This document shows positions 18,008-28,009 of a DNA stretch of 36,901 bases, piece after piece. The translations under genes were made by a program, and so were the position numbers. Origin of the DNA: Caulobacteraceae bacterium (GTDB lineage: Bacteria > Pseudomonadota > Alphaproteobacteria > Caulobacterales > Caulobacteraceae); the NCBI GenBank assembly GCA_031291645.1, contig JARLIQ010000016.1, positions 1-36,901 on the forward strand, in the 5' to 3' direction. Below the pieces are notes generated by a model that saw only the letters and a program-made list of their open reading frames with translations, ran no database searches and was not told the origin of the DNA. Position 1 is the first letter of the stretch; every line of letters starts with the position of its first letter.

Positions 18008-18032
18008 GAACAAAAAAGGAACAATCTGTTCC
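18008..18032 (+). promoter_or_regulatory. LexA/SOS box of the imuA-imuB-dnaE2 operon, with an overlapping palindrome
   Basis: GAAC-AAAAAAG-GAAC at 18008-18022 is an exact GAAC-N7-GAAC direct repeat, the reverse complement of the alphaproteobacterial LexA site GTTC-N7-GTTC. Its second half also forms one arm of GGAAC-AATCT-GTTCC (18018-18032), an inverted repeat reaching 3 bp before the imuA ATG. A TTGACT at 17986-17991 could be the -35 element. Repressor bound here would block both promoter and ribosome-binding region. Control of this cassette by LexA is established in Caulobacter and other alphaproteobacteria. Confidence 0.85.
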
Positions 18033-18035
18033 GCC

Positions 18036-18740
18036 ATGACCGCCATTCCGCTGCATAAGGGCCTCTATGGCCGCCCCGCGCCCTATCCGGAGGCTTGCGA
18101 GCCGCTGGAGGAGGTCGGCGCGGCGCGTCCGGCGGATGCGGCGGCGGCGATGGCCTTCGCCCTGGCGCGGCTGACCGGCGCCGCGGACCCGCGCCCCCTG
18201 GTCCTGGTCACCACGGCCGCCTGGGTGCGCGAGCGGGGCCGGCCCTTCGCCCGCGGCCTCGTCCGTTGGGGCGCGGGGCCCGGGCGGCTGGTCTGGGTGC
18301 GGGCGAACAAGGAGGCCGAGGCGCTCTGGGCGCTGGAGGAGGCGCTGAAGTCGGGCGCCGTGGCCGGCGGCCTGGCGAGCGTGGAGGCGCCCGCCTTCGT
18401 GGCCACCCGCCGGCTGGACTTCGCCGCCCGGGCCGGCAAGGCGGTCGGGATGCTGGTGCGCGTGGAGCCCGCCCAGGACCTTAGCGCCGCGCGCCGCCGC
18501 TGGCGGATCGAAAGCCGGCCGTCCGGGGGCGAGGCCTTCGATGCGGCCGCGCCCGGGGCGACGCGGCTGCGGGCCGAACTGGTCCGCCGGCGGGACGGCC
18601 CGCCCGGCGCCTGGACCTTGGAGCAGGATGATGAAACGGGTCGTCTCCGTCTGGACCCCGGACTGGCCGATCACCGTGTGGATGCGGTCGAGCCGGGAGG
18701 GGTCGACGTCGTCCGCCGCCTCGCGTCCGCCGCCGCCTGA
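18036..18740 (+). CDS. imuA: ImuA, SOS mutagenesis accessory protein
   Basis: 234 residues. ImuA works with ImuB and DnaE2 in the mutasome, which copies damaged DNA with errors during the SOS response. The ImuA/SulA-RecA-like alpha/beta core is visible: AMAFALARLTGA, PLVLVTTAAWVRERGRPFARGL, RLVWVRANKEAEALWALEEAL and RLDFAARAGKAVGMLVRVEP. It lacks an intact Walker A loop. The C-terminal RRWRIESRPSGGEAFDAAAPGATRLRAEL matches the family. The ATG lies directly behind the SOS box with no usual ribosome-binding site (AGGAG is 26 bp upstream). Its last 110 bases overlap the start of imuB in another frame. Confidence 0.88.
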   Translation: MTAIPLHKGLYGRPAPYPEACEPLEEVGAARPADAAAAMAFALARLTGAADPRPLVLVTTAAWVRERGRPFARGLVRWGAGPGRLVWVRANKEAEALWALEEALKSGAVAGGLASVEAPAFVATRRLDFAARAGKAVGMLVRVEPAQDLSAARRRWRIESRPSGGEAFDAAAPGATRLRAELVRRRDGPPGAWTLEQDDETGRLRLDPGLADHRVDAVEPGGVDVVRRLASAAA

Positions 18741-20289
18741 AGACGCACTTCATGAAGGCGCGCCCTTCGCCCTGGTCGAGGGCGGGGCCCATGGGCTGAC
18801 GCTGCTGGCGCTGAACCGGGCCGCGCGCGCCGCCGGCCTCTATCGCGGCCAGTCGCACGCCGACGCCCGCGCCATCCTGCCCGACCTGCTCAGCGCCCCG
18901 GCCGAGCCCGAGCGGGACCTGGCGGCGTTGAAGCGGCTGGCGCTGTGGGCCGAACGCTATTCGCCCTGCGTCGCGGCCGACGCCCGCGCGGGCGGCTACG
19001 AGGGGCTGCTGCTGGACATGACCGGCGGGGCGCACCTGTTCGGCGGGGAGGCGGCGCTGCTGGCCGACCTGCGCGGCCGGCTGGCCGGGGCGGGCGTTCC
19101 CGCGCGCCTCGCCATCGCCGACACCCCCGCCGCCGCCTGGGGGCTGGCGCGCTTCTCCGCCCATGACCTTTCCACCCATGACGGGGTGGTCGCCCCGGCC
19201 GGCCGCACGCGCGAGGCGATCGCCGGCCTGCCGATGGAGGCGCTGAGGCTCGAGGCCGAGGCCCTGTCGCTGCTGCGGCGGTTCGGCCTGAAGCGGATCG
19301 GCGACCTCTATGGCCTGCCGCGCGCGGGCCTGGCCCGGCGCTTCCGCGGCGAGGCGGGCCTGAGGCTGGTCGAGCGGCTGGACCAGGCGCTGGGCGCGGC
19401 GTCCGAACCCCTGGTCCCCGAACGCCCCGCGCCGCTCTACCGCGCCTGGACCCAGTTCGCCGAACCGCTGACCGACATCGAAGGGGTCGGCTTCCACCTG
19501 CCGGATCTGGCCAGGACCCTGGCGGGCGAGCTCGAACGCGACGGCCAGGGCGCGCGGCGGCTGCGCCTGACCGCCTTCCGCGTCGACGGGCGGGTGACGA
19601 CGATCGAGGCGGGGCTCAGCGCGTCGTCCGCCGCGCCGGCCCACATGACGCGCCTGCTGCGGGAAAAGGGGCTGGAGCGGCTGGACCTGGGGTTCGGCGT
19701 CGACGCCCTGATGCTGGCCGCCTGCCGGGCCGAGCCGGCCTGGACGCGCCAGGGGGAGATGGCCGGCGGCCCGCGCGCCCAGGCCGGCGACTCCCAGGCC
19801 GCCGATTCCCAGGCCCTGGCCGGGCTGATCGACCGCCTGCAGGCCCGGCTGGGCGAGGGGGCGGTGCGCCGGCCCGCCTTGCGTGAAAGCTGGGTCCCCG
19901 AGCGCTCCGAAGCCTGGACGCCGGCCGCGCCCGCCCAGCCCCCGGCGCCGGCCGAGGCGGACGCCCGCCTTCGCCCCATCCTGCTGCTCGATCCGCCCGA
20001 GCCGGTGGAGGCGATCGCCGAACTGCCCGACGGCGTGCCCGCCCGCTTCGTCTGGCGCCGCGCCCCGCGCCAGGTGGTCAAGGCCGACGGGCCCGAGCGG
20101 CTCAGCCCCGAATGGTGGCGCGATCCCGCCGCCGGCCGGACGGAAAATCCAGCGCTCGCGCGGACCCGCGACTACTACCGCGTCGAGGACGACCAGGGCC
20201 GGCGCTACTGGCTGTTCCGCGAGGGGCTGTACAACCGCGAGGACCTCGACCGGGCCCCGAGTTGGTGGATGCACGGGGTGTTCCCGTGA
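18631..20289 (+). CDS. imuB: ImuB, Y-family polymerase-like mutasome subunit
   Basis: 552 residues. ImuB is a catalytically inactive Y-family homologue that bridges the beta clamp, ImuA and DnaE2. The N-terminus MKRVVSVWTPDWPITVWMR is typical, followed by GLYRGQSHADARAILPDL and a palm region (LDMTGGAHLFGGEAALLADL). In place of the acidic Y-family catalytic residues it has uncharged ones (VWTPDW), as expected. A helix-hairpin-helix region (RRFGLKRIGDLYGLPRAGL) and a little-finger-like domain follow, then a C-terminal family segment (WWRDPAAG, TRDYYRVEDDQGRRYWLFREG). The ATG at 18631 is preferred over the ATG at 18628 because GGAG sits 7 bp before it. Its stop overlaps the dnaE2 start as GTGA. 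Confidence 0.92.
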   Translation: MKRVVSVWTPDWPITVWMRSSREGSTSSAASRPPPPEDALHEGAPFALVEGGAHGLTLLALNRAARAAGLYRGQSHADARAILPDLLSAPAEPERDLAALKRLALWAERYSPCVAADARAGGYEGLLLDMTGGAHLFGGEAALLADLRGRLAGAGVPARLAIADTPAAAWGLARFSAHDLSTHDGVVAPAGRTREAIAGLPMEALRLEAEALSLLRRFGLKRIGDLYGLPRAGLARRFRGEAGLRLVERLDQALGAASEPLVPERPAPLYRAWTQFAEPLTDIEGVGFHLPDLARTLAGELERDGQGARRLRLTAFRVDGRVTTIEAGLSASSAAPAHMTRLLREKGLERLDLGFGVDALMLAACRAEPAWTRQGEMAGGPRAQAGDSQAADSQALAGLIDRLQARLGEGAVRRPALRESWVPERSEAWTPAAPAQPPAPAEADARLRPILLLDPPEPVEAIAELPDGVPARFVWRRAPRQVVKADGPERLSPEWWRDPAAGRTENPALARTRDYYRVEDDQGRRYWLFREGLYNREDLDRAPSWWMHGVFP

Positions 20290-23200
20290 GCGTCGCCCCC
20301 ACCTCTGTCGCCGCCTACGCCGAGCTCGATTGCGCGACCAACTTCAGCTTCCTGGAGGGCGGCTCGCACGCGGCCGAGCTGGTGGCCCAGGCCAGGGCGC
20401 TGGGCCTGGCCGCGCTCGGCGTCGCCGACCGCAACACCCTGGCCGGCGTCGTGCGCGCCCACGCCCAGGCGAAGAAGCAGGGCCTGCCGATCCTGATCGG
20501 CTGCCGGCTGAGCTTCCTGGATGGGGCCGAGCTGATCGTCTATCCGCGCGACCGGGCGGCCTACGGGCGGCTCTGCCGGCTGCTCTCCATCGGCAAGAGC
20601 GCCATCGAGGGCGCCGACCTGCCCGACCAGGCGCGCGGGGTGCGCATCACCAAGGGGGAATGCCGGCTGAGCTTCGACCAGGCCGCGGCCCTGGGCGAGG
20701 GGATGATCGCCCTGGCCCGCGCCCCGGTCCTGGCCGACGCGGCGTTCGAGGCGAGGCTGGCCGCCTGGCGCAAGGCCTGGCCGGACGAGCTCTACCTGGC
20801 CGTCGCCCCCCTGCACCGCGGCGACGACCGCGCGCGCCTGGCCCGACTTTCGGCGATCGCGGCGCGGTGCGGCGCGCCGATGGTCGCGACCAACGCGGTC
20901 CTCTACCACCACCCCGAACGCCGCCGGCTGCAGGACGTCCTGACCTGCATCCGCGAGAAGACGACCATCGACGAAGCCGGCTTGCGCCTGCAGGCCAACG
21001 CCGAACGGTTCCTCAAGCCCGCCGCCGAGATGGCCCGGCTGTTCCGCGGCCACGAGGCGGCCCTGGCCCGCACGGTCCGGATCGCCGCCGCCTGCCGCTT
21101 CTCGCTGGACGAGCTCAGCTACGTCTATCCGGACGAGCCCGTGCCGCCGGGCAAGACGGCGGACCAGCACCTGCGCAACCTCGCTTTCAAGGGCCTGCGC
21201 CGGTTCTACCCCGGCGGGGCGCCGCGCAAGGTGGTCGAGCTGGTGCGCCGGGAGCTGCGCCTGATCAGCAAGCTCGGCTATGCGCCCTACTTCCTGACCG
21301 TGCACGACATCGTCCGCCATGCGCGTGACGAACTGGGCGTGCTTTGCCAGGGGCGCGGCTCGGCGGCCAATTCGGCGGTCTGCTTCTGCCTCGGCGTCAC
21401 CTCGGTCGACCCGACCAAGCAGGACCTGCTGTTCGAGCGCTTCATCTCCGAGGAGCGCAGCGAGCCGCCGGACATCGACGTCGACTTCGAGCACGAGCGG
21501 CGCGAGGAGGTGATGCAGTACGTCTATGCGCGCTATGGCCGCCATCGCGCGGCGATCTGCGCCACCGTGATCCACTACCGCCCGCGCTCGGCGATCCGCG
21601 ACGTCGGCAAGGCGCTGGGCCTGACCGAGGACGTCACCGCGGCCATGGCCGGCACGGTCTGGGGCTCCCACGGCCACCGGGTCGAGGACGAGCACGTCGA
21701 CCGCGCGGGCCTGAAGCGCGAGGACGCGCGCCTGGCCATGGCGCTCGAACTGACCGCCGAGCTGATCAACTTCCCCCGCCACCTGTCGCAGCACGTCGGC
21801 GGCTTCGTCCTGACCCAGGGGCCGCTGGTCGAGACCGTGCCGGTCGGCAACGCCGCGATGGACGACCGCACCTTCATCGAATGGGACAAGGACGACATCG
21901 ACGAGCTGAAGATCATGAAGGTCGACGTCCTGGCGCTGGGCATGCTGACCGCCATCCGCCGCGGCTTCGCCCTGATCGAACAGCATTACGGGATGCGTTT
22001 CGACCTGGTCAGCACGCCCAAGGAGGAGCCGGCGGTCTACGACATGCTGTGCAGGGCCGACTCCCTGGGCGTCTTCCAGGTCGAGAGCCGGGCCCAGATG
22101 AGCATGCTGCCCCGCCTGCAGCCGCGGACCTTCTACGACCTGGTGGTCGAGGTGGCGATCGTCCGCCCCGGCCCGATCCAGGGCAACATGGTCCATCCCT
22201 ACCTGACCCGCCGCGCCGAGCAGCGCGAGGCGGTCAAGGCGGGGCGGCCGTTCCGCATCGACTTTCCGGCGCCCGCGCCCGACGAGGGCGACCGGGACGA
22301 GCTGAGGCGGGTGCTGGAAAAGACCCTCGGCGTGCCGCTGTTCCAGGAGCAGGCGATGCGCATCGCCATGGTGGCGGCCGAATTCACCGGCAACGAGGCC
22401 AACGGCCTGCGCCGGGCCATGGCCACCTTCCGCCACAACGGCACCATCCACGAGTACGAGGAGCGCATGGTCGGCCGCATGATCGAGCGCGGCTACGACC
22501 CCGATTTCGCCCGCGATTGCTTCAGCCAGATCAAGGGTTTCGGCGACTACGGCTTCCCCGAGAGCCATGCCGCCGCCTTCGCCCAGCTGGTCTATGTCTC
22601 GGCCTGGATGAAGTGCGTCTATCCCGAGGTGTTCGCCGCCGCCCTGCTCAACAGCCAGCCGATGGGCTTCTACGCCCCGGCCCAGATCGTCCGCGACGCC
22701 CGCGAGCACCAGGTCGAGGTCCGCCACCCCGACGTGGGCGCCAGCGACTGGGACTGCACGCTGGAGCCGCCGGCCCAAAGCCCCTCCCCCTCGCGGGGAG
22801 GGGTTGGGGTGGGGGCGCCGGCGCTGCGCCTGCCGGTCGGGCGCGCGGACCCGACGGCTGGGCGCGACCTTGGAGACGTCGAGCTGACACCCCCACCCCC
22901 TGCCCCCTCCCCGCAAGGGGGAGGGGGGGCGAGCCGCCTCGCGCAGCGATCGACCGACACACCCCGACACGCCCTGCGCCTGGGCCTGCGCCAGGTCGAC
23001 GGGTTCAAGCAGGACTGGGCGCGGCTGATCGAGGCCGCGCGGACGGCGGGCGGGCCGTTCGCCACGCTGGACGACCTGCGGCGGCGCACGGGCCTGCCGG
23101 CGGCGGCGCTGGACGCCCTGGCCGCGGCCAACGCCCTGGGCTCGCAGCGCCTTGGCCGCCGGCCGGGCCTCTGGGCCGCGCGGGGCCTGCCGCGCGCCGC

Positions 23201-23783
23201 GCCCGCGCCGCTGTTCGCCCACGCGGGCCTGGAGGAGGCCGACGGCGCCCCGCCCGCCGCCCTGCCGGCCATGGCGGCCTCGGAGGAGGTGGTCGGCGAC
23301 TACGAGACCATCCGCCTGTCGCTGAAGGCCCATCCGGTCGGCTTCCTGCGCCAGCGGCTGGCCAGGATGGGGGCGATCACCACCCGGGCGATCGACCAGG
23401 TGAACGAGGGCCGGCGCGTCGCGGTGGCCGGCGTGGTCCTGGTGCGCCAGCGTCCCGGCTCGGCCAAGGGGGTGGTGTTCATGACCATCGAGGACGAGAC
23501 CGGGATCGCCAACATCGTGGTCTGGAGCAAGGTGTTCGAGCGCTTCCGGCCCCAGGTGATGGGCGCGCGCATGGTGCTGGTGCGCGGCCGGGTCCAGCGC
23601 GCCCCGGATTCGGAGGGGCGGGTGACCCACGTCGTCGCCGAATCCATCGAGGACCGCACCGGCGACCTGGCCCTGCTGTCGGACCCGCCCGACGCCGAAC
23701 CCCCGCGGGCGGCGGCCGACGCGGGCGTCCGCCGCCATCCGCGCAACGTCCGGGTGCTGCCGAAATCGCGGGACTTCCATTGA
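20286..23783 (+). CDS. dnaE2: Error-prone DNA polymerase DnaE2
   Basis: 1165 residues. This C-family polymerase performs lesion bypass with ImuA and ImuB under SOS control. A PHP domain opens the protein (AYAELDCATNFSFLEGGSH, VADRNTLAGVV). The polymerase triad fits D398 and D400 (PPDIDVDFEHERREEV) with D547 (KVDVLALGML). GRGSAANSAVCF, FRHNGTIHEYEERM and FGDYGFPESHAAAFA are conserved. A C-terminal OB fold is visible (VAVAGVVLVRQRPGSAKGVVFMTIEDETG). The start is GTG at 20286, overlapping the imuB stop. Between SDWDCTLEPP and HALRLGLRQVDG, about residues 833-880, lies a Pro/Gly-rich insert absent from the family pattern. It is encoded by a palindromic repeat element that keeps the frame. Confidence 0.95.
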   Translation: MSVAPTSVAAYAELDCATNFSFLEGGSHAAELVAQARALGLAALGVADRNTLAGVVRAHAQAKKQGLPILIGCRLSFLDGAELIVYPRDRAAYGRLCRLLSIGKSAIEGADLPDQARGVRITKGECRLSFDQAAALGEGMIALARAPVLADAAFEARLAAWRKAWPDELYLAVAPLHRGDDRARLARLSAIAARCGAPMVATNAVLYHHPERRRLQDVLTCIREKTTIDEAGLRLQANAERFLKPAAEMARLFRGHEAALARTVRIAAACRFSLDELSYVYPDEPVPPGKTADQHLRNLAFKGLRRFYPGGAPRKVVELVRRELRLISKLGYAPYFLTVHDIVRHARDELGVLCQGRGSAANSAVCFCLGVTSVDPTKQDLLFERFISEERSEPPDIDVDFEHERREEVMQYVYARYGRHRAAICATVIHYRPRSAIRDVGKALGLTEDVTAAMAGTVWGSHGHRVEDEHVDRAGLKREDARLAMALELTAELINFPRHLSQHVGGFVLTQGPLVETVPVGNAAMDDRTFIEWDKDDIDELKIMKVDVLALGMLTAIRRGFALIEQHYGMRFDLVSTPKEEPAVYDMLCRADSLGVFQVESRAQMSMLPRLQPRTFYDLVVEVAIVRPGPIQGNMVHPYLTRRAEQREAVKAGRPFRIDFPAPAPDEGDRDELRRVLEKTLGVPLFQEQAMRIAMVAAEFTGNEANGLRRAMATFRHNGTIHEYEERMVGRMIERGYDPDFARDCFSQIKGFGDYGFPESHAAAFAQLVYVSAWMKCVYPEVFAAALLNSQPMGFYAPAQIVRDAREHQVEVRHPDVGASDWDCTLEPPAQSPSPSRGGVGVGAPALRLPVGRADPTAGRDLGDVELTPPPPAPSPQGGGGASRLAQRSTDTPRHALRLGLRQVDGFKQDWARLIEAARTAGGPFATLDDLRRRTGLPAAALDALAAANALGSQRLGRRPGLWAARGLPRAAPAPLFAHAGLEEADGAPPAALPAMAASEEVVGDYETIRLSLKAHPVGFLRQRLARMGAITTRAIDQVNEGRRVAVAGVVLVRQRPGSAKGVVFMTIEDETGIANIVVWSKVFERFRPQVMGARMVLVRGRVQRAPDSEGRVTHVVAESIEDRTGDLALLSDPPDAEPPRAAADAGVRRHPRNVRVLPKSRDFH
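22781..22926. repeat. Palindromic repeat element inserted in-frame within dnaE2
   Basis: The left arm (22781-22815) and right arm (22890-22926) are imperfect inverted repeats of about 35 bp. Each arm itself folds, as C-runs followed by G-runs around CTCG or CGCAAG. The arms read CCCCTCCCC-CTCG-CGGGGAGGGG then TTGGGGTGGGGG, mirrored on the right. About 75 bp of ordinary GC-rich sequence lies between. The element adds roughly 49 codons without a stop and encodes low-complexity PSPSRGGVGVG and PPPPAPSPQGGGG. This arm signature resembles dispersed palindromes that I recall from Caulobacterales intergenic regions; that is memory, not a search. Confidence 0.8.
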
Positions 23784-23820
23784 CCGTCCGCCGCCACGGC
23801 GCGGCCCGGAGCGGGCGGTC
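23782..23820 (+). terminator. Stem-loop after dnaE2
   Basis: GACCGTCCGC (23782-23791) pairs with GCGGGCGGTC (23811-23820) with one T-G wobble. It starts on the dnaE2 stop codon, and a smaller CGCC/GGCG hairpin sits in the loop. A second perfect palindrome, CCCCGCCGGCGGGG, lies at 23838-23851. Neither has a T-tract. This is the likely end of the SOS operon. Confidence 0.4.
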
Positions 23821-23951
23821 CGCGCGCTTCCGAGCCACCCCGCCGGCGGGGCGGCGCGACATCAATCCCCTTGCGCTCCGCCTGCGGGAAGCGTATCGCG
23901 CCGGCCGGTGATCGCCCCGGGGCTCCCCGGCGCCCTCGGAGCACATGCCGA

Positions 23952-25940
23952 ATGACTGGCGAAGCCCCTCTCGCCGCCCATTCCTCCTCCACCGCCGCCC
24001 CATCCCAGACCGCTTCCGCTCCCCATGGCCATGGGCAGGCGTTCTGGCCGATGGCGCTGGGCGCGATCGGGGTGGTCTACGGCGACATCGGCACCAGCCC
24101 CCTCTACGCCTTCCGCCAGGCGCTCAGCGAAACGCTGAGCCGCGCGCCGGACGGGACCCCCGTCGGCGCCATCCATGTCGACGCGGTGTTCGGCGTCGTC
24201 TCGCTGGCGCTCTGGGCCCTGATCCTGGTGGTGACGGTCAAGTACGTGCTGTTCCTGATGCGGGCGGACAACAAGGGCGAGGGCGGGGTGCTGTCGCTGA
24301 TGGCCCTGGCCCAGCGGGCGATCGGCCGCCGCACCATCATCATCTTCGCCCTGGGCGTGACCGGCGCGGCCCTGTTCTACGGCGACTCGATCATCACCCC
24401 GGCGATCTCGGTGCTCTCGGCGGTCGAGGGCCTGAAGACCGTGCCCGCCCTGCAGAACTCGGTGTCGCTCGGCGTGGTGATCCTCACCAGCCTGGTGATC
24501 CTGACCATATTGTTCGCCGTCCAGTCGCGCGGCACGGCCAAGGTCGCGGTCTTCTTCGGCCCGGTCCTGCTGGTCTGGTTCGCGGCCATCGCGGGGTTCG
24601 GGGTGATGCACGTCGTGCACGAGCCCAGGATCCTGCTGGCGATCAGCCCCAGCTACGCCGTCATCTTCCTGCTGAGCCACGGCTTCGTCAGCCTCCTGGT
24701 GCTGGGCTCGGTGTTCCTCACCGTGACCGGGGCCGAGGCGCTCTACGCCGACATGGGCCATTTCGGCCGCTGGCCGATCCAGGCGTCCTGGCTGTTCCTG
24801 GCCCTACCGTGCCTGATGCTGAACTACCTCGGCCAGGGCGCCTTCGTGCTGGAGACGGTGCGCGCCGCGCACGGCCACGCGGTGGGCGACACCGACTGGT
24901 TCTTCCAGATGATCCCCGAGGCGATGCGCGCGCCCATGGTGATCATGGCCACCGCCGCCACCGTCATCGCCAGCCAGGCGGTGATCACCGGCGCCTTCTC
25001 GCTGACCAACCAGGCCATGCAGCTGGGCCTTCTGCCGCGGATGGTGGTGCGGCGCACCTCCGAGACCCAGGCCGGCCAGATCTACCTGCCCCAGATCAAC
25101 CTGATGCTGGCGGTGGGCGTGGTGCTGCTGATCGGGGTGTTCAAGAGCTCGGACGCCCTGGGCCAGGCCTATGGTTTCGCGGTGACCGGCACCATGGCCG
25201 TGACCACCTCGCTGGCCTTCATCGTCGTCACCCGCCTGTGGCGCTGGCCGCTGATCGGGGCGGTGGCGCTGATCGGCCCGATGCTGGGCCTGGACCTGAT
25301 CTTCCTGGGCGCCAACTCGCTGAAGCTGTTCTCCGGCGCGGCCCTGCCGCTGGTGATGGGGGCCAGCCTGTTCCTGGTCATGGCGACCTGGGTGCGCGGC
25401 AACGACATCATCAACCGCAAGCTCCAGCGCGACACCCCGCCGCTGGACGACTTCATCGCCATGCTGGCCGCCCGCCCGCCGCATCGCGTGCCCGGCACCG
25501 CGGTCTACCTGACCGCCGATCCCACCCACGCCCCCGGCGCCCTGCTGCACAACCTCAAGCACAACAAGGTGCTGCACCAGCAGAACATCATCCTGAACGT
25601 CGAGACCGTGGAATTCCCCCGCGTGCCCGACGCCGAGCGGGTGCGGCTGGAGCGGATCAACGACGACTTCCAGCGGGTCTACGTGCGCTACGGCTTCATG
25701 GAGTCGCCGAACATCCCCAAGGCCCTGGCCGCCTGCAAGAAGCTGGGCCTGGCCTACGACACCATGTCGACCTCGTTCTTCCTGGGCCGCAAGACGGTGG
25801 TGGCCACCCTGCGCAAGGGCGTCGGCCGGCTGCAGGACCGGCTGTTCATCATGCTGGCCAAGAACGCCGCCAACCCCACCGACTTCTTCCAGATCCCGCC
25901 CGGCCGGGTGCTGGAGATGGGCGGCCAGGTCAGTCTCTAG
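23952..25940 (+). CDS. kup: Low-affinity potassium transporter Kup
   Basis: 662 residues, the normal length. Kup is an inner-membrane K+/H+ symporter of the KUP/HAK/KT family. The signature GVVYGDIGTSPLYAFRQAL opens the first helix. About 12 membrane segments run to roughly residue 490, including the conserved GTGAL-like FYGDSIITPAISVLSAVEGL and QGAFVL segments. A cytoplasmic C-terminal domain follows (NVETVEFPRVPDAERVRLERI, YGFMESPNIPKAL, SFFLGRKTVV). The ATG at 23952 is preferred because it gives the usual short polar N-terminus and CGGAG lies 11 bp upstream. The frame is open further upstream to 23871. It is a single-gene unit ahead of the thiC riboswitch. No regulatory site is seen. Confidence 0.96.
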   Translation: MTGEAPLAAHSSSTAAPSQTASAPHGHGQAFWPMALGAIGVVYGDIGTSPLYAFRQALSETLSRAPDGTPVGAIHVDAVFGVVSLALWALILVVTVKYVLFLMRADNKGEGGVLSLMALAQRAIGRRTIIIFALGVTGAALFYGDSIITPAISVLSAVEGLKTVPALQNSVSLGVVILTSLVILTILFAVQSRGTAKVAVFFGPVLLVWFAAIAGFGVMHVVHEPRILLAISPSYAVIFLLSHGFVSLLVLGSVFLTVTGAEALYADMGHFGRWPIQASWLFLALPCLMLNYLGQGAFVLETVRAAHGHAVGDTDWFFQMIPEAMRAPMVIMATAATVIASQAVITGAFSLTNQAMQLGLLPRMVVRRTSETQAGQIYLPQINLMLAVGVVLLIGVFKSSDALGQAYGFAVTGTMAVTTSLAFIVVTRLWRWPLIGAVALIGPMLGLDLIFLGANSLKLFSGAALPLVMGASLFLVMATWVRGNDIINRKLQRDTPPLDDFIAMLAARPPHRVPGTAVYLTADPTHAPGALLHNLKHNKVLHQQNIILNVETVEFPRVPDAERVRLERINDDFQRVYVRYGFMESPNIPKALAACKKLGLAYDTMSTSFFLGRKTVVATLRKGVGRLQDRLFIMLAKNAANPTDFFQIPPGRVLEMGGQVSL

Positions 25941-25983
25941 GCCTTCGGCGGCTTCAGCTTCGGATCGCCATGCACGCTCGCGC

Positions 25984-26011
25984 TTGACCGCAGGGCGGGC
26001 GGGGGTAGTGT
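25984..26011 (+). promoter_or_regulatory. Putative promoter of the thiC transcript
   Basis: TTGACC (25984-25989) and TAGTGT (26006-26011) are separated by 16 bp and lie just upstream of the TPP aptamer, where the promoter must be. The -35 is close to the TTGACG/C form used by alphaproteobacterial housekeeping sigma factors. The -10 is weak. This is assigned by position and motif only. Confidence 0.4.
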
Positions 26012-26015
26012 CGTC

Positions 26016-27999
<1,984 letters not shown>

Positions 28000-28009
28000 C
28001 GGCCGGGCG

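Noticed and set aside
22781-22926. CRISPR or tandem array inside dnaE2
   Set aside because: There are only two arms and they are inverted, not regularly spaced direct repeats.
20205-23780. Minus-strand ORF of 1191 codons opposite dnaE2
   Set aside because: It mirrors dnaE2 codon bias and has His/Gln/Arg/Asp-rich low-complexity translation. No motif or ribosome-binding site is seen.
23838-23851. 14-bp palindrome CCCCGCCGGCGGGG after dnaE2 as a regulatory site
   Set aside because: Short GC palindromes of this kind are expected by chance at this base composition; it is kept only as a note under the dnaE2 terminator.
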